From an uncultured Lachnospiraceae bacterium (GTDB lineage Bacteria; Bacillota; Clostridia; Lachnospirales; Lachnospiraceae): a stretch of 64,000 nucleotides of DNA. Positions within the stretch are counted from its first letter, which is position 1, and each line of letters starts with the position of its first letter. Under the pieces are notes generated by a model, which was not told where the DNA came from, ran no database searches, and saw nothing but the letters and a program-made list of their open reading frames with translations. Below are positions 46,575-55,540 of the stretch, piece after piece. Both the position numbers and the translations under genes were made by a program. The stretch spans positions 1 to 64,000 of the forward strand of contig CATXUX010000002.1 in NCBI GenBank assembly GCA_958402795.1. Direction: 5' to 3'.

Positions 46575-47900
46575 ATGAAAAAGGGAAGTAGAATATTGGC
46601 CATTTTACTGGCTTTCTGTATAACAGGAGCGATGATTACAGGCTGCAGTTCAGGAAATTCAGATGATGCAGAGAGTAAAAATACAGGCGGAGAAAATACA
46701 GAGGAAAACGCAGGCGGAGCAGATGAGACGGTAACAGTCACGTTTATGCGGACGGGGACACCGGAAGTACTTCATGAAATATTTGATCCTATCATTGAAG
46801 AATTTGAAAAAGAATATCCTAACATTAAAGTAGATATGCAGGATCTTGGCTGGTCAGACGCGGAGAAAACACTTCAGGTAATGGCGTCGTCCCAGACATT
46901 GCCGGACGTTATGTACCATTTGCCTGCAACGATTTTTGATATGGCGGACAAAGGACTGATCGAGGATCTGACTCCTTATATGGATGACGAACTCAAAGAG
47001 GATATCTATCCGTCACTGCTGGAAGCAGGGCAGTACAATGGAAAACAATATGTGATTCCGTGTGGGGCAACGACACTTTTGTACTGGTATAATACGGAAT
47101 TATTTGAACAGGCCGGACTTGATCCGGATAATCCGCCGGCAACGTGGGATGAATTTCTCGAGGCGGCAAAGGCAATTTCTGAAAAAACAGATGCGGCAGG
47201 TGTTGCATTATATGGAAGTCCGAGCGGCGGAGAAACTTCGTTTATGTTTGAATCTCTGTTTGCAAGTGAGATTGGTGGAGAAACCTGGAATGGCGAACGA
47301 TACACATATGAAACAGAAGAGAACAGAGAGGCGGCCGTCAACACATTGAATTTTATGCAGAAATTGGTACAGTATTCACAGGGCAGTGTAGAAGAGACCG
47401 GTCGATTTGACATCCGCACTATGTTACGAGACGGGCAGGTGGGAATGGCGCTGGATGCGATCAATATGTCAAATCAGATTCAGGAAGGACTGGACAGTGG
47501 GAAGTTCAAGGTTGCACAGCTTCCGGCAGGCAGCAGCGGGGAACAGATATCCGCGGTAAATATGGGTGGATTTTTTATTCCGACAAATTGCGAACATAAA
47601 GAAGAAGCGTGGACATTCCTGCGGTATTTAATGAGGACAGAAAACCAGAAAAAACATAGTACATATGGGTCTATTCCAATTCTGAAATCAGAGTCGGAAT
47701 CTTATGGAACCGATAGTGCATATTGGAATACAGTGATTAAATCTGTTGATGAAAGTGTTCCGGAAGGCGTAAGTCCGAAGACAAATTCGCTTTGGAGTGT
47801 AACCGGCGAGCAACTGCAGCTATTGTTTATGAATAAACAAGATGCGGAAACAACGCTGGACAATATTATTGCCGGACATGAGGAAGTGTATGAAGACTAA
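46575..47900 (+). CDS. Sugar ABC transporter substrate-binding lipoprotein
   Basis: Family 1 extracellular binding protein, 441 residues. The signal ends at lipobox MITGC (Cys24), followed by a Gly/Asn/Glu linker and a mature domain starting TVTVTFMRTGTPE. PDVMYHLPATIFDMA and NMGGFFIPTNCEHKEEAW are typical of the family. It is 13 bp after the lyase gene, so it probably binds sialic acid or a derivative. A hairpin with a T-run follows its stop codon. Confidence 0.92.
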   Translation: MKKGSRILAILLAFCITGAMITGCSSGNSDDAESKNTGGENTEENAGGADETVTVTFMRTGTPEVLHEIFDPIIEEFEKEYPNIKVDMQDLGWSDAEKTLQVMASSQTLPDVMYHLPATIFDMADKGLIEDLTPYMDDELKEDIYPSLLEAGQYNGKQYVIPCGATTLLYWYNTELFEQAGLDPDNPPATWDEFLEAAKAISEKTDAAGVALYGSPSGGETSFMFESLFASEIGGETWNGERYTYETEENREAAVNTLNFMQKLVQYSQGSVEETGRFDIRTMLRDGQVGMALDAINMSNQIQEGLDSGKFKVAQLPAGSSGEQISAVNMGGFFIPTNCEHKEEAWTFLRYLMRTENQKKHSTYGSIPILKSESESYGTDSAYWNTVIKSVDESVPEGVSPKTNSLWSVTGEQLQLLFMNKQDAETTLDNIIAGHEEVYED

Positions 47901-47916
47901 AGAATAAAATGTGGAT

Positions 47917-47962
47917 GCGCTGCTGCATGGTATATATAAATGGTGCAGCAGCGCGCTTTTTT
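47917..47962 (+). terminator. Hairpin with T-run between binding-protein and permease genes
   Basis: Perfect 11-bp stem GCGCTGCTGCA/TGCAGCAGCGC with a 16-base loop and a six-T run at 47957-47962. It would give partial termination or 3'-end protection, so that the binding protein is made in excess over the permeases. Confidence 0.82.
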
Positions 47963-47981
47963 AGAAGAAGGAGGGCAGAAG

Positions 47982-48857
47982 ATGAGGAAAAAAGGAATCC
48001 ATAAGATAGAGCCATATTTGTTTATTTTGCCTACAATCATTTTGCTTATTCTTGTGCTGGCAATTCCACTGTTTAATGTATTTAAGTTTTCAATGGGAGA
48101 TTCAAATATTATACAAGGATACATAGAATGGAATTCCTTTGAAAATTTTGAATATCTGAGTACGGAGAAATTTTTGAAATCTTTGGGAACGACAGTGATT
48201 TATGTGATAAGCGGGGTACTGGGGATCGTAGTGTTTGGACTATTGATCGCACTTGCACTGAATAAACCGATGCCATTGCGGGGAGTATTCCGTTCGATCG
48301 TGATCATTCCATGGGTTGTGCCGCATGCATTTGCGGCGACAATGTGGAAATGGGTGGTAAATCCCCAGTACGGTTTTATCAACCAGTTATTGATGAAGCT
48401 GGATCTGATTTCGGAACCAATCAGCTTTCTGTCAGACGGAAAAGCGCTGCCGACAGTGATTCTTGTGAGAATATGGCAGGGGACTCCGTTTATGATCATC
48501 TCATTGCTCGCCGCGCTTCAGACGATACCATCGGATATTGAAGAGGCGGCAAAACTGGATGGAGCGTCAGCGTTTAACCGGTTTCGCTATATTACGATTC
48601 CTTATATCAAACCGGTGTTGTCTACGACCACTCTGATCGTGACTGCGTGGACATTCCAGATATTTGACACCGTCTACATTATGACGGCGGGAGGTCCGGC
48701 GAGACAAACGCAGCTTGCTGCAATTGAAATTTATGATAAGGCGTTTCTGGATTACGATCTGGGAACAGCCTGCGCGATCGCGATTGTCGTATTAGTGATT
48801 GTTGGTGTGATCGGTGTGTTCCGGTTCGGATTGGAAAGGGAGAGTGATATCACATGA
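47982..48857 (+). CDS. Sugar ABC transporter permease (first subunit)
   Basis: 291 residues, MalF/UgpA-like, with six membrane segments and the EAA loop IEEAAKLDGASAFNRFRYITIP (about 187-208). The ATG at 47982 follows AAGGAGGG. The gene overlaps the second permease by an ATGA. The ATPase is not encoded here; as in many Firmicutes sugar importers a shared MsmK/MsmX-type ATPase elsewhere is expected. Confidence 0.93.
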   Translation: MRKKGIHKIEPYLFILPTIILLILVLAIPLFNVFKFSMGDSNIIQGYIEWNSFENFEYLSTEKFLKSLGTTVIYVISGVLGIVVFGLLIALALNKPMPLRGVFRSIVIIPWVVPHAFAATMWKWVVNPQYGFINQLLMKLDLISEPISFLSDGKALPTVILVRIWQGTPFMIISLLAALQTIPSDIEEAAKLDGASAFNRFRYITIPYIKPVLSTTTLIVTAWTFQIFDTVYIMTAGGPARQTQLAAIEIYDKAFLDYDLGTACAIAIVVLVIVGVIGVFRFGLERESDIT

Positions 48858-49681
48858 GCAGAAAAGCAAAACGCAGGTTATCAATGGCCGGGAGAATTCT
48901 CTTTGTATCGATCTGGTGCATGTTCACACTGCTGCCGATCTATACGGCTCTGGTGGCTTCTCTGACGAAATATGAGAATATAGGAAAAAATTTTCTTTGG
49001 CCGACAGATATGTATTTTCAAAATTACATTGACATATGGCACAGGATTGATCTGGCGGGATATTTTAAGGCGACGATCATCTATGCAGTCGGCTCGTCGC
49101 TGATCAGCGTGCTTCTGGCAACATTTGCGGCATATGCTCTTTCCCGATATGCTTTTAGAGGGAAGAAATTTTATTCCTTTATTATTTTTATTACGCAGGT
49201 GATCCCACAGGTAGTGATCGCCATCCCGATCTATATGACTTTAAACAAAATCGGACTGTATGACACTTATATCGGCGTTATTCTTGCAATTTTGGCGACA
49301 TCGATGGCATTTCCGATTCTGCTGCTGAGAAGCTTTTTTGACGGAATCCCGGTTTCACTTGAAGAAGCGGCGGCGATCGACGGCTGCTCACGAATCGGCA
49401 TATTGTTTAAGATCATTGTTCCGCTTTCGTCACCGGGAATTGCTACAACGTGGGCGTTGTCCTTTTTTACTGGCTGGGGACAGTATCTCTATCCGCTGAT
49501 CCTGACCAGAACTTCAGATAAAGTGCCGCTGACGGTCGGAATCGCGAGACTGATCGATAATCAGACACCCTGGGAAATGGTAATGACCGGAACCTTACTT
49601 GCGATCATACCGGCGATCGTCATTTATACATGCGCACAGAAAACACTTGTGGCGGGACTGACGGCCGGATCCGTTAAGTAA
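48854..49681 (+). CDS. Sugar ABC transporter permease (second subunit)
   Basis: 275 residues, MalG/UgpE-like, six membrane segments, EAA loop LEEAAAIDGCSRIGILFKIIVP. Its start overlaps the stop of the first permease, so the two are translationally coupled. Confidence 0.93.
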   Translation: MSRKAKRRLSMAGRILFVSIWCMFTLLPIYTALVASLTKYENIGKNFLWPTDMYFQNYIDIWHRIDLAGYFKATIIYAVGSSLISVLLATFAAYALSRYAFRGKKFYSFIIFITQVIPQVVIAIPIYMTLNKIGLYDTYIGVILAILATSMAFPILLLRSFFDGIPVSLEEAAAIDGCSRIGILFKIIVPLSSPGIATTWALSFFTGWGQYLYPLILTRTSDKVPLTVGIARLIDNQTPWEMVMTGTLLAIIPAIVIYTCAQKTLVAGLTAGSVK

Positions 49682-49712
49682 ATGAAAAAAACAGACAGGG
49701 AGGACAGAGAAT

Positions 49713-50750
49713 ATGCAGGAATTAAAAGTAGGAGCAGGGCGTTTTATCGTTGGAGAGCATGTGGTCAAAAGACTGGAGAAAGAAATGTCCTATTTCGGAA
49801 ATAAAGCCTTGATTATCGGCGGACCGCGGTCTGTGGGACTTGTGAATGAGAAAATGAGTCTGGCAGAGCTCGGACTGGTGTTTCGCCATACAGGAGCGTG
49901 TTCGAAAAACTGGGCAAGAAAATACGCAGATGTATTTCAGGAGGAACACTGTGATCTTGTAATAGGAATCGGCGGAGGAAAATGCATTGATCTTGCAAAA
50001 TGCGTGGCCGTCTATGCGGACTGTCCGATCATTACAGTACCTACATCAGTAGCTACGTGTGTGGCGAGTTCGGCGGTATGCATTATGTATACCGATGAAG
50101 GACGCTCGGATGGTTCGGTTGCAATGAACCGGGAAGTGGATGTGGTACTTGCGGACACAGAACTGATCCGGACGGCGCCGAAACGACTGTGGAGTGCGGG
50201 AATGGTAGATTCTTTGGCGAAATTGCCGGAAGTCGTACATAATCTGGACATCAGAGATTATAAGGACTGTGACTTGAATAAATATATCTGTTATGTAAAT
50301 GCAAAAGCAATCTGGGATTTTATTCTGGGGGAAGGGATTATGATGGCAGAGGATATCAAAAACTCGGACAGGGTGGAAGATATGATTGTCACGAATTTGC
50401 TCCACACATCGATCGTGAGCGGCTTCTCTTCCGGAAGCGGACAACTGGCACTGGCACATGGGTTGTACGATTTTGTGCGCAGGGAATTTCCGGAGGAGTC
50501 AAAAGACGTGATGCATGGGGAAATTGTAGGTGTTGGTCTGATTATGCAGATGGCTTATAACAACGAGAAAGAAGCGGCGAAGAATCTGATCGCTTTTATG
50601 AAGCATTTTTCCATGCCGATGACTCTGGAGGAGATACATTTTCCAGATACAGCAGAGACGAGAAGAAAGCTGACCGTTTATCTGGCAGAGAATACGGAAG
50701 TCACAGATCTGGAACGTCTGGAATGTGCAATGAATGAAATCAGGAGGTGA
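49713..50750 (+). CDS. Metal-dependent (GldA/AraM-like) alcohol or polyol dehydrogenase
   Basis: 345 residues of the iron-alcohol-dehydrogenase/glycerol-dehydrogenase superfamily. The NAD-binding motif is GIGGGKCIDLAK (about 88), followed by TVPTSVATCVASS. The metal-ligand His residues are in LALAHGLYDF (about 249) and DVMHGEIVGVG (about 266). It is inside the sialate operon, 31 bp after the permeases, yet no step of the standard Neu5Ac pathway needs it. It may act on a modified sialic acid, the aldolase product or an intermediate; the substrate is unknown. Confidence 0.85.
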   Translation: MQELKVGAGRFIVGEHVVKRLEKEMSYFGNKALIIGGPRSVGLVNEKMSLAELGLVFRHTGACSKNWARKYADVFQEEHCDLVIGIGGGKCIDLAKCVAVYADCPIITVPTSVATCVASSAVCIMYTDEGRSDGSVAMNREVDVVLADTELIRTAPKRLWSAGMVDSLAKLPEVVHNLDIRDYKDCDLNKYICYVNAKAIWDFILGEGIMMAEDIKNSDRVEDMIVTNLLHTSIVSGFSSGSGQLALAHGLYDFVRREFPEESKDVMHGEIVGVGLIMQMAYNNEKEAAKNLIAFMKHFSMPMTLEEIHFPDTAETRRKLTVYLAENTEVTDLERLECAMNEIRR

Positions 50751-50754
50751 CGAA

Positions 50755-51714
50755 ATGGGTGTTTTTGATCTGCCGCTTGAAGAATTGTGGGAATATGAAG
50801 GAAGTTCACCGTGCCCGGAAGATTTTGACGAATTTTGGGATAAGTCGCTGAAAGAATTACGGAAGATGGATTATCAGGTAGAATTGAAAGAAAGCAGATT
50901 TCAAACAAGTTATGCAAAGTGCTATGAACTGTATTTTACCGGAGTGGGAGATGCACGGATTCATGCCAGGTATTTGAAACCACAGTGCTGTGAAGAACCG
51001 CATCCGGCGGTGCTGTTCTTTCATGGGTACAGTGGATCGTCAGGAAACTGGACCGAAAAGCTTGGGTATGCGGCAAACGGATATTCCGTGTTTGCATTAG
51101 ACTGCAGAGGTCAGGGCGGAGAATCTCAGGACATTGGAGGGGTACACGGGGTAACATGGTCCGGACAGATCATGCGGGGACTGGAGGACGGTCCGGAAAA
51201 ACTGCTGTTTAGACAGATCTTTCTGGATGTGGTTGAACTGGCAGATATTGCAATGTCGATGCCGGAGGTAGATTCGGAACGTGTCGGAGCTTACGGACGT
51301 TCCCAGGGAGGGGCGCTGACCATAGTTTGCGGCGCACTGGTACCCCAAATAAAGAGGATTGCACCTTTGTATCCGTTCCTTACTGATTTTAAGCGGGTAT
51401 GGCAGATGGATCTTGCGAAAGTGGCATATGAAGATATTACGTATTATTTCCGCAGATTTGATCCGTGCCATGAACGGGAGGAAGAGATATTTGAGACACT
51501 TGGGTATATTGACGTTCAAAATTTTGCAAAACGGATCCGGGCACAGGTAATGATGGGGACGGCCCTTCAGGATACGACTTGTCCGCCTTCGTCTCAATTT
51601 GCGGTATATAACAAGATCATAGCAGAGAAGAAGCTGGTGCTGTATCCGGATTACCAGCATGAACCAATTGAAGATTTTACCGATAAGACATTTCAGTTTT
51701 TAAACGGATTATAG
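50755..51714 (+). CDS. CE7 (acetyl xylan esterase/cephalosporin-C deacetylase) family esterase
   Basis: 319 residues, alpha/beta hydrolase. All three CE7 signatures are visible: RGQ in DCRGQGG, the nucleophile Ser in GRSQGG, and HE in YQHEP. There is no signal peptide, so it is cytoplasmic. CE7 members also occur in some streptococcal sialate operons. Here it most likely removes O-acetyl groups from imported O-acetylated sialic acids or ManNAc. An AGGAGGTGA site precedes the ATG at 50755, four bases after the dehydrogenase gene. Confidence 0.88.
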   Translation: MGVFDLPLEELWEYEGSSPCPEDFDEFWDKSLKELRKMDYQVELKESRFQTSYAKCYELYFTGVGDARIHARYLKPQCCEEPHPAVLFFHGYSGSSGNWTEKLGYAANGYSVFALDCRGQGGESQDIGGVHGVTWSGQIMRGLEDGPEKLLFRQIFLDVVELADIAMSMPEVDSERVGAYGRSQGGALTIVCGALVPQIKRIAPLYPFLTDFKRVWQMDLAKVAYEDITYYFRRFDPCHEREEEIFETLGYIDVQNFAKRIRAQVMMGTALQDTTCPPSSQFAVYNKIIAEKKLVLYPDYQHEPIEDFTDKTFQFLNGL

Positions 51715-51760
51715 GAGAAAACGCGATTATCATATGATGACGGAGGAGGGAGGAGATTTC

Positions 51761-52438
51761 ATGAATAAGATATTGGAGTCCCTGAAAGGCGGACTGATCG
51801 TATCGTGTCAGGCGTTAGAGGATGAACCGCTGCACAGTTCTTATATTATGCAGAGAATGGCGGTTGCGGCAAGAGACGGGGGCGCTGCGGGGATCCGTGC
51901 AAATACGGTTTCGGATATTACTATGATCAGAGAGAAAGTGGACCTTCCGGTGATCGCAATCATTAAGCGTAACTATAGAGATTCAGAAGTGTTTATTACA
52001 CCCACGGAACAGGAAGTTCAGGAATTGATAGAAATTGGTCCGGAGATCATTGCAATGGACGCAACAATACGGATACGTCCGGGTGGGGAAAGGTTAGAGA
52101 CGCTTTTCCCAAAAATCAGGGAACGATATCCGAATCAGCTTTTTATGGCGGACTGCTCGACGATAGAAGAGGGGGAAATGGCCACGGAGCTTGGATTTGA
52201 TATCATTGGAACAACACTGAATGGATATACGTCATATACCAGAGGACAAGTACTTCCGGACTTTCGGCTGATGAAGCAGATGGTAGACAGAACAGGGAAA
52301 CCAGTCATCGCGGAGGGCGGGATCTGGACGCCGGAACAACTTCGCAAGGCGATGGAAACCGGGGTTCATGCTGCTGTAATCGGGACAGCGATCACACGCC
52401 CCAGAGAGATTACGAAACGATTTGTGCGTGCATTATAG
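51761..52438 (+). CDS. nanE: N-acylmannosamine-6-phosphate 2-epimerase
   Basis: TIM-barrel enzyme converting ManNAc-6-P to GlcNAc-6-P. 225 residues from the ATG at 51761, eight bases after GGAGGAG. Family segments: GGLIVSCQALEDEPLHS (start), AAGIRANT, PVIAIIKRNY with the catalytic Lys, MDATIR, IIGTTLNGYT and VIAEGGIWTPEQ. Its presence identifies the operon as a ManNAc/sialate route. Confidence 0.95.
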   Translation: MNKILESLKGGLIVSCQALEDEPLHSSYIMQRMAVAARDGGAAGIRANTVSDITMIREKVDLPVIAIIKRNYRDSEVFITPTEQEVQELIEIGPEIIAMDATIRIRPGGERLETLFPKIRERYPNQLFMADCSTIEEGEMATELGFDIIGTTLNGYTSYTRGQVLPDFRLMKQMVDRTGKPVIAEGGIWTPEQLRKAMETGVHAAVIGTAITRPREITKRFVRAL

Positions 52439-52493
52439 AAAAATGGAAAAAATTGACAAAAAACAGTTGTATTGGATAATAGGCAGGGGTAAA

Positions 52494-53405
52494 ATGGGAA
52501 TAGTTGTACTGGATATCGGAGGAACGTCAATAAAATACGGAATATATGAAAACGGAAGCATGGAGCACGTTTCAGAATGCGATACAGAAGCATGGAAAGG
52601 CGGAGCATATCTGATGCAGAAAGCTGCCGGAATTATCCGGTCTATGGGACCTTGCAGCGGGATCGGTATCAGCACGGCAGGGCAGGTGGATTCTCTGCGG
52701 GGGCGGATTATTTATGCAAATGAGAATATTCCTGAATATACAGGAATGGAAATCTGTTCCATGCTGGAACAGGAATTTAGCGTACCTGTGGCAGTAGAAA
52801 ATGATGTGAATGCTGCAGCGCTGGGCGAGGGTTATTTTGGAGCAGCAAAGGGGAAACCGGATTTTCTGTGTCTGACATACGGGACAGGAGTCGGAGGCGC
52901 TTTTGTGTCAGGCGGAGAAGTCTATCGAGGGTTTTCCGGTTCGGCGGGAGAGTTCGGAAGCATGATCATTCACGGGTGTGATGTAGAGCAGGGAAGACGC
53001 ATCAGCGGGTGTTACGAGTATTATGCTTCAACGAAAGCTCTTGTCCGGCAGGCACGAGAAATTGCTCCTCAGATCAGAAATGGCAGACAGGTATTTGAGA
53101 ATATTGACTTGCCGGGAGTCCGGGCAGTGGTAGATGAATGGATTTGGGAGATCGCACATGGTCTTGTAACTTTGATCCACGTGTTTAATCCCGGCTGTGT
53201 CATCCTTGGCGGAGGCGTTATGGCACAGGAATATGTTATGGATTCAGTCAGAACTGTGGTAAAAGAACGAATTATGCCAAGTTTCAGAGATGTAGAAATC
53301 ATCCATGCGTCGCTGGGCGGATGGGCCGGGTTGTGGGGAGCCGCGTATATAGCAGAAAAAAAGCAAAAAGCCTGTGCAGGTCGGATCGCAAATAAAAAGG
53401 AGTGA
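52494..53405 (+). CDS. nanK: ROK-family kinase, probable N-acetylmannosamine kinase
   Basis: 303 residues. The phosphate-binding loop is DIGGTSIKYGIY, with VENDVNAAALGEG and TYGTGVGGAFV downstream. The ROK zinc site is degenerate: the usual C-x-C-G run is replaced by VEQGRRISGC, leaving His-Gly-Cys and one further Cys. Such zinc-less ROK kinases occur among Firmicutes NanK proteins. Between nanE and LrgA genes; expected substrate ManNAc. The ATG at 52494 gives the conserved N-terminus. Confidence 0.85.
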   Translation: MGIVVLDIGGTSIKYGIYENGSMEHVSECDTEAWKGGAYLMQKAAGIIRSMGPCSGIGISTAGQVDSLRGRIIYANENIPEYTGMEICSMLEQEFSVPVAVENDVNAAALGEGYFGAAKGKPDFLCLTYGTGVGGAFVSGGEVYRGFSGSAGEFGSMIIHGCDVEQGRRISGCYEYYASTKALVRQAREIAPQIRNGRQVFENIDLPGVRAVVDEWIWEIAHGLVTLIHVFNPGCVILGGGVMAQEYVMDSVRTVVKERIMPSFRDVEIIHASLGGWAGLWGAAYIAEKKQKACAGRIANKKE

Positions 53406-53409
53406 TTGA

Positions 53410-53772
53410 ATGAAGTACCTCAGGCAATTTGGAATCATATGCACAGTAACCTGTGTCGGTGAATTTTTAAAATATCTCATTCCACTGCCGGTCCCTGCAG
53501 GCATTTACGGTATGGTGCTGATGTTTGGACTGCTGTACTTTAAAGTCATTCAAGTGGAGCAGGTAAAGGAGACCGGAGAATTTTTAGTAGAAATGATGCC
53601 TTTGATGTTTATTCCGGCCGCAGCAGGACTGATAACGGCGTGGGAACAGATGAAAGGAATGCTTCTTCCATTGTGTGTAATCATTCCCCTTTCCACATGC
53701 CTTGTAATGCTGGTGACGGGAAAGATTGCTGATGTTGTGATAGATAAGAAGAGAGGACAGCAAAATGAGTGA
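53410..53772 (+). CDS. lrgA: CidA/LrgA family membrane protein
   Basis: 120 residues with four membrane segments (LKYLIPLPVPAGIYGMVLM is the family signature). Originally called holin-like. In Bacillus and Streptococcus mutans, LrgA/LrgB-type pairs act as pyruvate transporters. Five bases after the kinase gene and overlapping lrgB by 8 bp, so it is a true operon member. A role in exporting or re-importing pyruvate released by the sialate lyase is my inference. Confidence 0.9.
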   Translation: MKYLRQFGIICTVTCVGEFLKYLIPLPVPAGIYGMVLMFGLLYFKVIQVEQVKETGEFLVEMMPLMFIPAAAGLITAWEQMKGMLLPLCVIIPLSTCLVMLVTGKIADVVIDKKRGQQNE

Positions 53773-54457
53773 GTTTTTTCTGGAGTCTTCGATGGCTGGC
53801 GTTGTGGTCAGCCTGCTAAGTTACTATGTCGGGACAGTAATAAATAGAAAATGGAAGCTGGCCATTTTGAATCCCCTGCTGATTGCGATCGTATTTGTAA
53901 CCGGATTCTTGCTCTTGTTTCAGGTGGACTATGATACATATAACAACAGCGCAAAATATCTCAGCGATCTTCTGACACCGGCAACGGTAAGTCTGGCAAT
54001 TCCATTATACCGGCAGATGGAACTTTTAAAGGAAAATGCGGCGGCGATCATTGCCGGAATTTTCTCCGGTGTACTGACGAGTCTTTGCTCGATTCTTGTG
54101 CTGGCGGAATTGTTTCATCTGTCACATGAAGAATATGTTACCTTACTTCCAAAATCGATCACTACGGCGATAGGACTGGCAGTATCAGAAGAACTGGGCG
54201 GATATGCGGTGATTACTGTTGCAGGGATTATTCTTACCGGGTTACTGGGAAATATTGCGGCGGAAACATTATGCAGGATTTTCCGAATTAAATATCCGGT
54301 TTCGAAAGGACTGGCAATAGGGACGGCATCGCATGCAATGGGAACGGCGAAAGCGATGGAAATGGGAGAAATCGAAGGAGCCATGAGCAGTCTGGCTATT
54401 GTAGTCAGTGGCTTATGCACGGTGGCAGGCGCAGCAGTATTTGCAGAGTTCCTTTAG
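53765..54457 (+). CDS. lrgB: LrgB family membrane protein
   Basis: 230 residues with about seven membrane segments. Family signatures LPKSITTAIGLAVSEELGG (about 123-141) and GTASHAMGTAKA (about 188) are intact. Partner of LrgA; together they would form the pyruvate channel or transporter proposed above. The start overlaps the lrgA end. Confidence 0.93.
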   Translation: MSEFFLESSMAGVVVSLLSYYVGTVINRKWKLAILNPLLIAIVFVTGFLLLFQVDYDTYNNSAKYLSDLLTPATVSLAIPLYRQMELLKENAAAIIAGIFSGVLTSLCSILVLAELFHLSHEEYVTLLPKSITTAIGLAVSEELGGYAVITVAGIILTGLLGNIAAETLCRIFRIKYPVSKGLAIGTASHAMGTAKAMEMGEIEGAMSSLAIVVSGLCTVAGAAVFAEFL

Positions 54458-54530
54458 TTTGTCTGGCAGAGAGGATGTTATATAGAGTTCAGAGAAGGTT
54501 TCAGATCGTTGATGTACAGGAGGACCGACT

Positions 54531-55400
54531 ATGAGTCAGGATAATTTTATAATGCAGATAAGGCTTGCGTATCCGCAGCTTACAAAAGCAGAAAAAAAAG
54601 TGGCGGATTTTGTGCTGGAAGATCCGCAGAGTGTGCTGTTTATGTCGATTACTGATCTGGCGGCGGCATGTAAAGTAGGGGAAACAACGGTGTTCCGCTT
54701 CTGCAAAAGCATGAAGCTGCAGGGATATCAGCAGTTCAGGATCCAGTTGTCACTGGGAATCCAAAATGAGGATAAGGATAAAGGGCAGATGCAGGAAATC
54801 CTGAACGAAAATGTTGGCATGGATGATTCCTTTCAGGTTATGGTGCAGAAGCTTTTGAACTCCAATGTAAATGTGTTGATGGAGACAAACGCACTGCTCG
54901 AAAGCGAGACGGTAAATACATTATTAGAAAGAATGATCGCGGCAGAACGGATTTTTTTCTTTGGGGTTGGAGCGAGTCAGATCATGGCCATGAATGCTGC
55001 AAATAAATTTCTGAGGATTTCAAACAAGATTTACTGCTATATGGATTCACATATGCAGACGATGGCTGCCTCAACATTACAAAAAGAAGATGTGGCGATT
55101 GTAATATCTTATTCTGGATCGACCAAGGATTCGGTTCTGTTCGCTAAGCTGGCAAAAAATGCGGGGGCATATGTGGCGGGCATTACTCATTTTACAAGAT
55201 CGCCCCTGACAGACTATGCCGATGTTGTTCTGCTTTGCGGAGCGAAGGAAGGACCGCTGCAGGGCGGATCAACTACAGCAGTTATGAGCCAGATGTTTCT
55301 TATGGAAGTTCTGTATATAGAGTTCTACAGAAAAACTTACGAGGAGAGCTATGAGAACAATCAAAAAACATCACAGTCGATCATTGAAAAGATGTATTGA
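54531..55400 (+). CDS. RpiR-family transcriptional regulator
   Basis: 289 residues. The N-terminal RpiR helix-turn-helix (about 1-75) has LTKAEKKVADFVL and VGETTVFRFCKSMKLQGYQQF. The C-terminal SIS sugar-isomerase fold (about 125-265, FFGVGASQIMAMNAANKF and VISYSGSTKD) would bind a phosphosugar. RpiR-type NanR proteins respond to ManNAc-6-P in other Firmicutes. As the last regulator of the sialate operon it is the natural candidate for the twin sites at 45487-45538. Confidence 0.92.
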   Translation: MSQDNFIMQIRLAYPQLTKAEKKVADFVLEDPQSVLFMSITDLAAACKVGETTVFRFCKSMKLQGYQQFRIQLSLGIQNEDKDKGQMQEILNENVGMDDSFQVMVQKLLNSNVNVLMETNALLESETVNTLLERMIAAERIFFFGVGASQIMAMNAANKFLRISNKIYCYMDSHMQTMAASTLQKEDVAIVISYSGSTKDSVLFAKLAKNAGAYVAGITHFTRSPLTDYADVVLLCGAKEGPLQGGSTTAVMSQMFLMEVLYIEFYRKTYEESYENNQKTSQSIIEKMY

Positions 55401-55540
55401 GAAGTCGGCAAGAGGCTGAGATTATGGGAAGAAAAAGGATTGTCTTTTTTCATAGAATGGTCTATAATGAAGTCAGGTTTTAAACAAACATGTTTCTGCA
55501 CGTGGCAGCGGCAGAAACGAAAAGAATTGGAGGAAAGAAT

